From Nocardiopsis eucommiae (GTDB taxonomy: Bacteria > Actinomycetota > Actinomycetes > Streptosporangiales > Streptosporangiaceae): DNA of 64,000 nucleotides. The first letter of the stretch is position 1; each line of letters opens with the position of its first letter. The notes beneath the pieces were generated by a model that worked only from the letters and a program-made list of their open reading frames with translations, made no database searches and was not told where the DNA came from. The position numbers and the translations under genes are program-made. Location of the stretch: positions 620,001-684,000 of the forward strand of contig CP074402.1 of NCBI GenBank assembly GCA_018388625.1, given 5' to 3'. Shown piece after piece: positions 1 to 9,314 of this stretch.

Positions 1-1
1 G

Positions 2-442
2 CCGCTGATGGAGACCAAGGGTGAGCTCAGCCCCGGCGGTGACGACGACCTCGCCCTGCTGGCGGCCTCGGTGCGGGGCCTGTCGGTGTCCGACACCGGC
101 GACGGTCTGGACCGGCTGACCGCCCGTCAGGAGGTCACCAAGCTCAGCGACGCGCGCAGCCAGCGCGCCGACGCGGCGGGGGACCAGATCCCGGCGGCCC
201 TGCTGTTCGTGTCGGCCCTGTCGGCCGTGATCATCGCCGTGCTGCCGTTCGCCATGATCAGGAAGGGGTCCGGGGTGGCCTACTTCTGGTCGTCGGTGAA
301 CCTGGCGTTCGTGTTCGGCACCATCGTCGTGCTGCTGTACATGGGCAACCCGTACAACGGCGTGCTGGCCAACGACGCGGGGACGATGGAGGAGGCCCTG
401 GCGGGGTTCGACCGGTCCGACGCCACACTGGAGCTTCCCTAA
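2..442 (+). CDS. DUF4239-like membrane protein, C-terminal part
   Basis: The reading frame is open from the left edge, so the N-terminus is missing. The visible 146 codons hold a polar stretch followed by two hydrophobic segments (PAALLFVSALSAVIIAVLPF and a second around AYFWSSVNLAFVFGTIVVLL), and end with MGNPYNG and an acidic tail. This resembles the C-terminus of DUF4239 (bestrophin-like) membrane proteins, whose biochemical role is not known. It converges on the next gene and shares a terminator with it. The family call rests on layout and a short motif only. Confidence 0.45.
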   Translation, partial: PLMETKGELSPGGDDDLALLAASVRGLSVSDTGDGLDRLTARQEVTKLSDARSQRADAAGDQIPAALLFVSALSAVIIAVLPFAMIRKGSGVAYFWSSVNLAFVFGTIVVLLYMGNPYNGVLANDAGTMEEALAGFDRSDATLELP

Positions 443-447
443 CCGAG

Positions 448-486
448 GCGGCCCGTCCCGCCGGAGGTCCCGGCGGGACGGGCCGC
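448..486. terminator. Bidirectional hairpin between convergent genes
   Basis: A perfect 17-bp inverted repeat (arms 448-464 and 470-486, 5-nt loop) sits between the stop codons at 442 (+) and 490 (-). Position and symmetry fit a shared intrinsic terminator, although no clear T-run follows. Confidence 0.75.
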
Positions 487-489
487 GCC

Positions 490-1269
490 TCAGTCGGACA
501 GGGTCGCCACGGCACGGCCGCCGACGACGGAGGCGCCCGCCGCGACGATCGCGACGACCACCATCGTGCGCAGCGGGGTGAAGGCCGAGGAGGCCGTCGA
601 CGTGGCGGGCGGACCCGCGTCCGCCAGGAGTACCTGTTCGTGGGGCGAGGACTCGGCGGGCGACGGGGAGGCCGGGGCCTCCGGACGCTCCTGGGCCGAA
701 ACGGGCGCGGAGACCTCCGCCGGGGTCTCCGGCGAGGGTGGGGCGGGCGCGGTCGGTTCGGCCAGGGCCGGGGCCGCCTCGGGCACCGTCCGCTCGTGCG
801 GTGGTGCGGGCTCCTCCACAGGAGGCGGCGGCGCGGGTGGTGGGACCGGCGGGGCCGGTGGAGCCGGCGGGGGCTGGGGGCACGTCGGCGCCTGACCCGT
901 GTGGACGACCACGCGGACACCGTTGGCGCACACCAGGACGTGCGACCCGGGTCGGACGTCGACGTGGGCGCCCGGGGTGTCCACCTGGGTCCCGTTCGGT
1001 CCCACGTCCACCTGGGAGGTGCCGTCGTCGACGCGTACCCCTGACGGCCCGACCCGCACGGAAGGGTCGGCCGGTTCGGCGAAGGCTGGAGCGGGCCCGC
1101 AGGTGAGCACGAACGCGCCCGCCGCGAGGGCGAGGAGCGCCCAGGCCCGCCGGTGGGTTCCGGAGGGTCTTCTTCGCGGATGGCTGGGTCGGGGTGGAGC
1201 CGGGTGTCGTGGGAACGAGGGCGGGGGCGGCGAGAGGTTCCGTGACCGCCCGTGGTGTGGTCTGTTCAC
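490..1269 (-). CDS. Exported proline-rich protein with C-terminal membrane anchor
   Basis: Unrecognised protein of about 259 residues. An Arg/Pro-rich N-terminus precedes a hydrophobic signal segment (AWALLALAAGAFVLTCG) ending AFAEPA, a likely signal peptidase site. A mature domain with short beta-like repeats (VRVGPSGVRVDD, VDVGPNGTQVD) and a single Cys pair follows, then a long Pro/Ala/Glu linker, and finally one hydrophobic segment (TMVVVAIVAAGASVVGG) with almost no tail. This suggests a surface protein on a flexible proline stalk anchored at its C-terminus. The GTG start at 1269 is uncertain because the leader before the signal is unusually long and no strong ribosome site is visible. Confidence 0.55.
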   Translation of the reverse strand: MNRPHHGRSRNLSPPPPSFPRHPAPPRPSHPRRRPSGTHRRAWALLALAAGAFVLTCGPAPAFAEPADPSVRVGPSGVRVDDGTSQVDVGPNGTQVDTPGAHVDVRPGSHVLVCANGVRVVVHTGQAPTCPQPPPAPPAPPVPPPAPPPPVEEPAPPHERTVPEAAPALAEPTAPAPPSPETPAEVSAPVSAQERPEAPASPSPAESSPHEQVLLADAGPPATSTASSAFTPLRTMVVVAIVAAGASVVGGRAVATLSD

Positions 1270-1325
1270 ACGGTGATATTACGGCGTGGGGTCGGAGCCC
1301 AGGGTGGATTGCGGGCGCGGCCGTG

Positions 1326-1865
1326 CTAGCGGCAGCTGATGTACTTGTTGACGAAGGTCTTGTTCTGCTCGTCCACCTTCATCCGGCCCTGGACGTTGCC
1401 GAAGGGGAGAGGTTGGCCGTGAAGCTCCGGGTCTGACCCGCGCTGATGTTCAGGGTGGGGCCGTTGCGGGTGAGGCTGCCCAGCTGCGCGACGGAGAACC
1501 TGATGGTCAGCCGGGACCCGGTGGTCTTCTTGTAGGTGACCGTCGCGCTGCTGCACCCGGTGGTGCGCGTGGTCAGCGTCCCGTGCGTGATGGGGAGCGA
1601 CTCGGTCGCGCGGGCCCCGACGCGGTCGGGGTCCTCGACGGTCGGGGCGTACTCGGGGTTCTCCTCCAGGAAGGCCTCCAGGCTCTCCACGTCCTCCCCG
1701 ACCTCGTAGACGCCCTCGTCGGTGATGATGATCTCCTGGCTCTCGGTGCGGACCTGCCCCATCTCCGCGCTGGCGGTGCCGGGGACGAGCAGGACGGTGG
1801 CCGTGACCAGGGCGGTCAGCGCGGTGAGGTGGGAGGCGTTCTTCTGGCGGGGGAAGCGTCGAGCA
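1326..1865 (-). CDS. Small secreted protein of unknown function (frame-disrupted)
   Basis: The start chosen is a GTG at 1863-1865 with GGAGGACAAC directly upstream. The signal peptide (ASHLTALTALVTATVLLVPG, then TASAE) is in a frame reached only by one correction in the C-run near 1850. The mature part starts MGQVRTESQEIIITDEG and has an acidic region, a Cys, and a beta-rich region with alternating Thr/Ser. A second correction in the CCCC run near 1400 changes the ending from LSPSATSRAG to LSPFGNVQGRMKVDEQNK and a final YISCR, giving a second Cys and so a possible disulfide. Probably an exported about 178-residue protein; no family recognised. Confidence 0.5.
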   Translation of the reverse strand, partial: CSTLPPPEERLPPHRADRPGHGHRPARPRHRQRGDGAGPHREPGDHHHRRGRLRGRGGRGEPGGLPGGEPRVRPDRRGPRPRRGPRDRVAPHHARDADHAHHRVQQRDGHLQEDHRVPADHQVLRRAAGQPHPQRPHPEHQRGSDPELHGQPLPFGNVQGRMKVDEQNKTFVNKYISCR

Positions 1866-2076
1866 CGTTGTCCTCCGGTGGTGGGATCGCGCGGGGGTGC
1901 TGTGAACCTACCAACCGGCGAGTCCGCGGACCATGGCCGTTCGTCCCCGTCCCGTTGCTCGGGGGCGTGCGGCCCCTCCCCGTCCGGGAGGAGAGGGACA
2001 CGTGTCGACGTTGTCCGGGCTTCCCGTGCCTGCGGCCCGGAGCCCGGTGGTCGCCGGGCCCCGGCGCGGTGTTCGG

Positions 2077-3627
2077 CTACTCCTCGGCTGGTGAGGTGGT
2101 CACGGTGCTGCGGTCATAGCTCCAGGACGTGCCGGTGCCCCGGTATTCCTCCACCGGGATCGGAGAGACCCCTTCGGCCATTCGGTCCTTGTACGTCACG
2201 CCGTGCAGATGATCCACCTCATGCGCCACCAGGCGGGCCAGGGCGTCCGTGAACACGGTGATGGTCGTCGATCCATCGGGCTTGGTGTGTTCGACTTCGA
2301 TACGGCGTGAACGCGGGACGAGCCCCCGTACATCGAAGAAGCTCAGACATCCCTCGTACTGGGAATCGGTCTCGCTGGACTCGCTGATGATCACAGGATT
2401 GAGAAGGAGCACTGTGGCGGCGTCGGGGTTTGGCGGAAGCACGACGGCCGCCGCCCGATCGACTCCGATCTGAGGTGCGGCCAACCCCATGCCTTTGCCG
2501 AAGTGGTGGTGGTCGCGTACGCGTTGAACAGCGCGGTGCAGTTGACCGACGACCTCCTCGGCCTGTTTCGCCTCTTCAGGGAGACGAAAAGGCTGTGCGG
2601 TCCGTGCGAGTATCTCCTGGCCTTCCTGCACGATCCCCGCAGCCCGCATGCGGTCGCTGGCCGTGCGCAGTGCCGGGCGTGCTTCAGCGTCATGCTCGGG
2701 GTTGCTGCGCCAGCGCCACTCCAACCGGTAGCGGGCGCCGATCGGCGGATCGATTGTGTGCCAGGTGAATGACACCTCACCATCTTCTTCTTGGCGCTGT
2801 ATTGCCGAACGTAGTGGCACGGCTGCGGCCGTGGTCGAGGTCTCGGTGCCCCAGACACCGGGCTCCAGCGAAGCCGGGAAGCGTAGTTCCACGCTCACCG
2901 CCCGGGTCGGTAGTCGGATTGCACGCTGGAACCACTGTCCCCACTGGTCCGAGCCGACGACGTAGGAGTATTCGAGCGAGGCGGACTGCCCCGGGTAGAG
3001 GGGGAACATCGAGTTCTCGTTCTCGAAGCTCAACCACACCTCCTTGAAGGAGTCCCGGTCGTGCTTCGCAACCCACACCATGGGCTCGCCGTCGCAGGTG
3101 GCGGTCAGGTTCAGCCGTTCCCACGTGAGCGGATGGTTGCGGTAGAGCTCGTTCGACAGTTCGGGTCGGCCCGGGTGGCGGTCGACGCTGATGCGTGCCA
3201 GGTAGCGCGTGACCGGCTCGTTTCCGCCGTTGACTACACGGCGCCGCATGGACGCGGTGTAAGTACCGTTGTGATACCGCAGCTCGGCGTGATCGAGGTC
3301 GACGAACAACTCACCGCCTCCGGCGGGCGTGGAACGCGAGTGGGGAGCTGCTTGCCACGAGCGCCAGAGCTCTCCTGCGCTGGACAGCTTCTGCTCAGCC
3401 AGGCGCGCGAACTCCTCGCTGGCCGGATAGCGCCCGGACTCGACGTGGCTGATGTAGGAGGGGTCGAAGCCCATCGCTTCGGAGAGGGCCTTCTTCGTCA
3501 GGCGGCGCAGTTTGCGCCAATGGGTGAGCGCGGCAGGGAAATCGGCAGGGGAGGGGTGGCCATACAGCTGATTATCGCGCACACGGAGCGTGATCGTATG
3601 AGTGAATCGTGACTGAATCCGTCTCAT
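2077..3627 (-). CDS. XRE helix-turn-helix / peptide deformylase fusion
   Basis: A 516-residue three-part protein with no frame problem. Residues about 32-85 form a Cro/C1-type HTH (TKKALSEAMGFDPSYISHVE). Residues about 100-330 are a beta- and Trp-rich domain I cannot name. Residues about 350-500 are a peptide deformylase with all three active-site motifs: GMGLAAPQIG (379), EGCLSF (425, zinc Cys) and HEVDHLHG (469, HExxH zinc site). Deformylases remove formyl from N-terminal fMet; the intact motifs predict activity. Fusion to a DNA-binding domain suggests a regulator that senses or uses formyl-peptides, or local autoregulation. A start further in is possible, because repeats resembling an operator lie just inside the first codons. 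It diverges from the methyltransferase/CYTH gene. Confidence 0.85.
   Translation of the reverse strand: MRRIQSRFTHTITLRVRDNQLYGHPSPADFPAALTHWRKLRRLTKKALSEAMGFDPSYISHVESGRYPASEEFARLAEQKLSSAGELWRSWQAAPHSRSTPAGGGELFVDLDHAELRYHNGTYTASMRRRVVNGGNEPVTRYLARISVDRHPGRPELSNELYRNHPLTWERLNLTATCDGEPMVWVAKHDRDSFKEVWLSFENENSMFPLYPGQSASLEYSYVVGSDQWGQWFQRAIRLPTRAVSVELRFPASLEPGVWGTETSTTAAAVPLRSAIQRQEEDGEVSFTWHTIDPPIGARYRLEWRWRSNPEHDAEARPALRTASDRMRAAGIVQEGQEILARTAQPFRLPEEAKQAEEVVGQLHRAVQRVRDHHHFGKGMGLAAPQIGVDRAAAVVLPPNPDAATVLLLNPVIISESSETDSQYEGCLSFFDVRGLVPRSRRIEVEHTKPDGSTTITVFTDALARLVAHEVDHLHGVTYKDRMAEGVSPIPVEEYRGTGTSWSYDRSTVTTSPAEE
3598..3619. promoter_or_regulatory. Tandem 11-bp repeat, candidate operator of the divergent pair
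   Basis: Two adjacent 11-mers, ATGAGTGAATC (3598-3608) and GTGACTGAATC (3609-3619), differ at two or three positions. They lie between the divergent HTH-deformylase and methyltransferase-CYTH genes, in a less GC-rich stretch. Exactly one helical turn per repeat fits side-by-side binding of an HTH protein, plausibly the XRE domain. If they are the operator, the deformylase-fusion start is further in, for example at a GTG near 3575. Confidence 0.4.
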
Positions 3628-3729
3628 CCTGGCCTCATCGGGGCGGTCTCGGTTCTCCTCGAAGTGTCACCGCCCCGCCTCGTGGCCGATCTGGCGGAAA
3701 CGGTGGTGCCCCGATCGAGGAGGTTCCCA

Positions 3730-5378
3730 TTGACGGTGTTCGCTACCGAGCACAAGTCCGCTCCCGGCTATCTGGATGTCGCAGCGAACACCCATGGTGA
3801 GGAGAAAGGGTTCCTGGTACTGCGGGCGCTGGAACAGGTGAGGGCACAGCGACCCCACGTGGTGGAGATCGGCCCTGGCGGCGGCGCCGCAGTGAGCTTC
3901 CTGGCTTCCCGTCTGGGAGGAAGCCAGTATGAATCCGCTCCAGTGGACCTGACCCTGATCGAGGTTCCAGGCGTCACGTCGCACACCCTGTCGCGGGCCG
4001 TCACCGACTTCAACGAGGTCGGCACCTGCGAACTCGCCCACGGTTTCGCCCAGGACCTGGAGCAGCTCCTGCCGCGTCCCGCCGACGTCGTCAGCGCCTC
4101 GGCGCTCGTGCACGAGGTCTACTCCTACGGGGGCGGTTACAGCGGACTGCACTCACTCATACGGATGCTCGGTTCGGTGATCGAACCCTACGGATACTTC
4201 GTCTACAGGGACGTGTTCTCCGTCAGGGACCGGAATCTCCACGAACGGGTCACGCACGCCTACGACGCGCCCTCCTGGCTGCGGTTTCTGCGCATGTTCA
4301 CTCCTCACTACCTGGAGCACGGAAGGCACCCTTACCACCACATCCACGACCAGGTGACGGTCCGACAGGATTCACGCCAGGTGGACGTGGCGGATCTGGA
4401 CGTGGGAACGTGCGCAGTCATCAGTGCCCCCATCGGATTGTTCCGCGAGATCCAGCGCCACTACATCACCTTCCGCGACCACGTATGGCGTTCCGGAGCT
4501 CTGGGTTTCACTCCTGTTCTGGACGGCCACCTGTCGGCGGAATGGCTGGACGCACGCACCGGACACAAGCTCGTGCACTACAAGCTCGCCGGAACCGAGT
4601 GGCTGCCCAGAACCTTCCAGAGCATGCTGGACGCACTCAGTGAGCCCTACAACGACCACCGCACCATTGACGGGGACATCTTCGACACCTGCACCGACCT
4701 CGCTTTGAACGCCTTTCTTGCTGCTGTGGAGGCAGACGACGCGGAGTGCTCTCAGGTCTGGAACGAGTGGAGCGTTCGCGAGGGGCACGAGACCTACGCC
4801 TACATGACAGCCGACGAACTGCTCACCGAGTTCGCGGTCAAGTCCGTGCAGACCACTTCCGCTCGTCCGAGCGTGCTCCTGCCCTCCAGGCCGGAGGACA
4901 TCGTGGTCAGGCAACGCCACTGGTCACGGTCGAGTGCCTGCGGGTCCGTGAGCGGGAAGGCGGGTGCGAGGTCACCTACAAGCCCGCCTCTGATCCCACC
5001 ACCCACAGCACCACGGGTGTCATCGCCAAGCAGGAGACGAACGTGGCGCTGGCGGACACCGCTCAGGCCGCACACGCCCAGGCCCTGCTGGAGGCGTTGG
5101 GCATGGTCCGGCTGGCCCGGGTGGAGAAGTCGCGCACCTGCTACCGCGACCCCGGAAAACCGGAGCTGTCAGTGGTGGTGGACACGGTCACAGGCCTGGG
5201 ATCGTTCGTCGAGACCGAAATCGTCTCCGCAGGCTCTCATGAGGAAGCCGTGCGCCGACTCGAAGAGACCGAACGGCTCCTGGAGCTCGGTCTCCACCCG
5301 GTGGTGACCTCGCCGTACCGGGACCTGTTGTTGAACGCCCGAGTTCACGAGGACGCGGTGCGCACCCCTGTTCGCTGA
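3730..5378 (+). CDS. SAM-dependent methyltransferase fused to a CYTH-like domain (frame-disrupted)
   Basis: The start is a TTG at 3730 (MTVFATEHKS), 6 nt after AGGAGG. Residues about 30-110 have a Rossmann methyltransferase motif I (VVEIGPGGGAAVSFL) and later an acidic SAM-site region, so the first about 360 residues are a class I methyltransferase. A second module starts near EFAVKS, resembling the ExExK strand of CYTH (CyaB/thiamine-triphosphatase) domains, and continues through CEVTYKP, IAKQETNVAL and FVETEI. The frame moves once near 4918 (HW to LVTVECLRV); after correction both modules form one protein of about 549 residues. CYTH proteins bind organic phosphates, but the substrate here is unknown. 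It is divergent from the HTH-deformylase gene and both have lower GC than their flanks. Confidence 0.65.
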
Positions 5379-5398
5379 CCCGCCATCGATCACGTGGG

Positions 5399-7052
5399 CT
5401 ACGGCGAGTGCAGGCGCAGTACCGCGTGCTCGGCCCACTCCGGCGGCCGGGTGAACCGGGAGACCACCGTCATCGTGAGGAAGGCCAGCGGGATGGTCCA
5501 GGCCGCCGGTTGGGCCAGCAGCACACCGACCCACCCCGGGGGCGCGCTGAACAGGATCGACCAACCCACCGCACCGGTCGCGGTGACACCGCCGACGATC
5601 AGCCCGGCCGCCGCCCCGGGCAGGGTCAGACGCCGCCACCAGATCCCCAGCACCAGCAGCGGGCAGAACGTGGACGCCGCCACCGTGAACGCCCACACGA
5701 CCAGCACGTTGATGTCGATCATCTGCGCGGGCAGTGCCAGGAGCACCGCGACGCAGGCCCCGACGACCACGGCCAGCCGCAGCCGGGGCACGCTCCCCTG
5801 GAACAGGTCGTGGGACAGCCCCCGGCCAGGGCCAGCAGGAGCCCCGAGGAGGTGGAGAGGAACGCCCCGAAGGCCCCCGCCGCGACCAGCGCGGTCAGGA
5901 TCGTGCCCACCGAACCGGGCACCGCCTCCGCGGGCAGCACCACCGCCACGGTGTCGGTGCCCTGGAGCATCACCAACTGCGGAGTGAGCACCCGCCCCAA
6001 CAGCCCGTAGACCGTGGGGAACAGGTAGAACAGCCCCAACAGGGCGATCACGCCGACCGCGACCCGGCGGGCGATCCGCGCGGTCGGGCTCGTGTGGAAC
6101 CGCATGATCACGTGCGGCAGGCCCATACAGCCGAGGGTGATGGCGAGCAGTGTCGACCACGTTTCGAACAACGGGTACCCGCCCACGTCCAGCAGCGGGG
6201 TGCTCCACCGCTCGCTGCCCAGCTCCGGCAGCCCGGCCGGGTGCGGGATGGTGGCGCCCTCCGGGAACACGTACTCCGTGCCCTGGTCGACCGAGTGCCA
6301 CCCGGCGGCCAGCTCCAGTTCCCGGCCGTCCGGGGTGGTCACGGTGACCGCGTGGTCCAGGCTGAACTCCGTGGCCACGGTGAACTCCACGGGCGTGGTC
6401 TGCGGGAAGTGCGTGCCCCACTCCGGGTGCAGCGCCTCGGCGCGGGTCTCGGCGCCCGCATGCACCACCAGGAAGATCGCGGGCACGGCGAGGAAGGCCA
6501 GTTTCACGACGTAGTGGAAGGCCTGCACGTAGGTGGCCGAGCGCATCCCGCCCGCCGCGATCGACCCGCTCACCACCAGGCCCGCGAGCAGCACGCCCAC
6601 CCAGTAGGGGTCCCGCTGACCAGGCTCAGCACCACCCCGGCGCCCTTGAACTGCGGAACCAGGTACAGCAGCATGATCACCAGCACCACGCACCCGCAGA
6701 GCTTGCGCAGCCGGGGCGCGCCCAGCCGGTACTCGGCGAAGTCCGGCACGGTGAAGGCCCCCGAGCGGCGCATGGGCCCGGCGACCAGCGCCACCACGGC
6801 GACGTAGCCCGCGGTGAACCCCACCGCGTACCACATGGTGCCCAGCCCGTTCTTGAGCAGCAGCCCGGCCAGGCCCAGCATGGAGGCGGCGGACAGGTAC
6901 TCACCGGCGATCGCGAGGGCGTTCCAGTTCGGTGACACGCGCCGGGAGGCCACCAGGAAGTCCGAGGTGGACCGGGCCGCCCGCACCCCGTACACCCCGA
7001 TGACCAAGCTGGTCACCAGGACCAGGCCGATCGCGAGCACGGCCGTGGTCAT
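5399..7052 (-). CDS. SSS-family sodium/organic-acid symporter (frame-disrupted)
   Basis: The protein starts MTTAVLAIGLVLVTSLVIG and has about 13 hydrophobic segments typical of ActP/PutP-type solute:sodium symporters, with landmarks SDFLVASRRVSPNWNALAIA, GEYLSAASMLGLAGLL and GLPHVIMRFHT. It is about 550 residues after two single-base corrections, near 6613 (GGG) and near 5820 (GGGGG). The ATG overlaps the stop of the upstream DUF485 gene (ATGA), so the two are translationally coupled. Family knowledge suggests a short-chain monocarboxylate (acetate, pyruvate or similar) as substrate. A long hydrophilic loop (about residues 190-260, with ELELAAGWHSVDQG) is unlike the second symporter in this window. 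Confidence 0.8.
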
Positions 7053-7429
7053 GGCGTCCCGTCGGGTGCGGCGCGGTCGCCCTCGGCCCGGTCCTCCAGG
7101 CGTTCGGCCGCGCGTACGTGCCACAGGGCCAGCCCGAACAGCAGCGGGTACACCGCCACCGTCAGCAGCAGCCAGGAGACCGGGACCCCGACCAGGCGGA
7201 TCCGGGTCAGCTCGGGGAGGAGGGCGAAGGCTCCGCTCAGCCCGAAGAGCACCACCGCCAGCAGCAGGACCGTGCGCACCGCCGTGCGCCGCTGGGCCCG
7301 GAAGAGCCGTCGGGCCGCCTCCGTGTCCACCGGCGCGGGCACCGGGATGAGGTGGTGCGCGGGGCGGTTGCCACGGGCCAGCGCTATGCGCGTCTGCGGG
7401 CTGGTGAGCTTCTCGCGGCGCGGGCTCAC
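7049..7429 (-). CDS. DUF485 small membrane protein
   Basis: A 126-residue protein with two hydrophobic segments (TAVRTVLLLAVVLFGLSGAF and SWLLLTVAVYPLLFGLALWH) between charged ends, the pattern of DUF485 (YjcH-like) partners of SSS acetate-type symporters. It overlaps the symporter start by 4 nt and lies just downstream of the LytTR regulator gene, so it probably belongs to the same transcript. A partner or assembly role for the symporter is inferred from recurrent pairing, not shown here. Confidence 0.7.
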   Translation of the reverse strand: MSPRREKLTSPQTRIALARGNRPAHHLIPVPAPVDTEAARRLFRAQRRTAVRTVLLLAVVLFGLSGAFALLPELTRIRLVGVPVSWLLLTVAVYPLLFGLALWHVRAAERLEDRAEGDRAAPDGTP

Positions 7430-7445
7430 ACGCCACCCCCGGCGG

Positions 7446-8234
7446 TCACGGCTGCTCCTTGACCGCTCCCGGAGGGCGGGCCGAACGGCCCAGCTGGTCG
7501 CGGCGGGCCGCCTCCATGAGCTGGGTCCGGAGCCGTCGGCTGTGGCGGCGGCTCACGGGCACGTCACCGGCCGGGGTCCCGGCCACCAGCCCGGAGGAGG
7601 AGGTCACCCGCAGGTCCCGCACCCACGGGATGGCGATCAGGAACCCCCGGTGCACGCGGATGAACCCGGCGGCTGCCCACACCTCCTCCAGGTACGACAG
7701 CGACAGGCGGATCAGGTGGGTGCCGTCCGCTGTGTGCAGCCGCACGTAGTCGCCCTGCGCCTCCACGAACTGCACGTCGTCGCGCTTGACGAAGACGGTC
7801 CTGCGTCCGGTGTCGATCTGCACCACGTGCAGGTCCTCCGCCGGGGAGGACGCGCCGCCGGACCCGCGCAGCTGGGCGATCCGCCCCACGGCCTCGGCCA
7901 GCCGCTCCGGCCGGATCGGCTTGAGCAGGTAGTCCACAGCGCCGATCCCGAAGGCCTCCACGGCGTGCGCCTCGGAGGCGGTCACGAACACGATCGACGG
8001 CGGCTCGGACATCACGCTCAGCACCCGCGCCACGTCCATGCCGTCCAGCCCGGGCATGAGGATGTCGAGGAAGGCGGCGTCGATGCTGGTCGTGCCGAGC
8101 AGGCGGACGGCGGTGGCGCCGTTGGAGGCCACCAGGACCTCCCCCACCTCCGGCATGTCACCCAACAGGGAGGCCATCTCCTGGCGGGTGGAGGACTCGT
8201 CCTCCACCACCAGCACGCGGAGTTCGGGCTTCAC
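7446..8234 (-). CDS. LytTR-family response regulator
   Basis: A 262-residue regulator from a GTG at 8234 that overlaps the sensor-kinase stop (GTGA). Residues about 5-120 are a receiver domain with acidic pair VEDE, phospho-acceptor Asp in AAFLDILMPG, and Thr/Lys positions in VTASEA and YLLKPI. Residues about 150-250 are a LytTR DNA-binding domain (VEAQGDYVRLHT, FIRVHRGFLIAI, VPVSRRHSRRLR). LytTR proteins bind tandem direct repeats about two helical turns apart, and such repeats occur at 11787-11820 ahead of the acetate-symporter operon. The likely role is control of carboxylate uptake, by analogy with BtsSR and YpdAB. Confidence 0.9.
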   Translation of the reverse strand: MKPELRVLVVEDESSTRQEMASLLGDMPEVGEVLVASNGATAVRLLGTTSIDAAFLDILMPGLDGMDVARVLSVMSEPPSIVFVTASEAHAVEAFGIGAVDYLLKPIRPERLAEAVGRIAQLRGSGGASSPAEDLHVVQIDTGRRTVFVKRDDVQFVEAQGDYVRLHTADGTHLIRLSLSYLEEVWAAAGFIRVHRGFLIAIPWVRDLRVTSSSGLVAGTPAGDVPVSRRHSRRLRTQLMEAARRDQLGRSARPPGAVKEQP

Positions 8235-9313
8235 CGGACCACCACCCCGGGGGCGAACCTCGGAACGCGTACGGTCACCTTCGTCCCCTCTCCCAGCGCG
8301 GTCTCGATCACCAGACCGTACTCGGGTCCGTAGACCGCCCGCAGCCTCTGGTCGACGTTGGCGAGGCCGACGCCCCGCGACTCGGGGCCGGTGCCCGCCA
8401 GCAGGGCGCGTGCCAGCTCGGGGTGCATGCCCACCCCGTCGTCCTCGATCTCGATGACGCACAGGGGCCCCTCGCCGAACCCGGACACGCTGATGTGCCC
8501 GCTCCCCTCCTTGCGCTCCAGCCCGTGCCGGATCGCGTTCTCCACGATCGGCTGCACGACCAGGAAGGGGATGGCGACGGGCAGCACCTCGGGCGCCATC
8601 CGCACGGTGATGTCGAGACGGTCGTGGAAGCGGGCCCGCTGGAGTTCGAGGTAGGTCTGGGTGGCCTCCAACTCGTCGGAGACCGTGGCGTAGTCGCCCT
8701 TCTCCGAGAACCCGTACCGGAGGTAGTCCGCGAAGTCCGACAGCAGCTGGCGGGCCCGGTCGGGGTCGGTGCGCACCAGGGCGGCGATCACGGCGAGCGC
8801 GTTGTGCACGAAGTGCGGGGAGATCTGCGCGCGCAGGGTGCGCAGGTCCGCGGCGGCGATTCGGGCGCGGGCCCGGCGCAGGGCGGCGTGGTCCAGGGAG
8901 TCGGAGACCAGCGCGGCGGCCGCCTCCACGTCCGCCTCCACCGGGTGGCCCGAGGCGACGAGCGCGCCGGACAGCTCGTCGGCGACGGTCAGCGGGACGG
9001 CGCACACCGAGGCGCCGTCGGGCAGTCGGGTCCGGGCGCCGCCGCCGTACTCGAAGACCTGGGACAGCAGGGCTGTGACCTCGGCGGGGGCCGGGCACCT
9101 CCCATGGGAGGCGACCGTTCCGTCGAGGTCGGCGAGGAGCACCCCGTCCACCGCCAGGACCTCGCGCAGACGGCGGGCGGCCGAGTGCGCGCCGCGCCCG
9201 TGCAGGCCGTCCCGCAGGTCGACTCCCAGGGCGTGGACCTGGCGCATCAACGCGACGCTCGCCCTGCGTTCCGAGGACGTGGGGCGCCGGGAGGGGAAAG
9301 CCGCGACAGCCAC
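8231..9313 (-). CDS. LytS-type cytosolic sensor histidine kinase
   Basis: A 360-residue kinase with no membrane segment. Residues about 40-140 look GAF-like (LREVLAVDGVLLADLDG). His167 lies in QISPHFVHNAL, the H-box of the His_kinase/LytS class, followed by N-box VENAIRHGLE and G-box DDGVGM and GVGLANVDQRL. Unlike typical LytS it lacks the multi-pass sensor domain, so the signal is probably intracellular. It is coupled to the LytTR regulator by a 4-nt overlap. The GTG start at 9313 directly abuts an inverted repeat; an internal ATG about 66 nt downstream is an alternative. Confidence 0.88.
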   Translation of the reverse strand: MAVAAFPSRRPTSSERRASVALMRQVHALGVDLRDGLHGRGAHSAARRLREVLAVDGVLLADLDGTVASHGRCPAPAEVTALLSQVFEYGGGARTRLPDGASVCAVPLTVADELSGALVASGHPVEADVEAAAALVSDSLDHAALRRARARIAAADLRTLRAQISPHFVHNALAVIAALVRTDPDRARQLLSDFADYLRYGFSEKGDYATVSDELEATQTYLELQRARFHDRLDITVRMAPEVLPVAIPFLVVQPIVENAIRHGLERKEGSGHISVSGFGEGPLCVIEIEDDGVGMHPELARALLAGTGPESRGVGLANVDQRLRAVYGPEYGLVIETALGEGTKVTVRVPRFAPGVVVR

Positions 9314-9314
9314 C

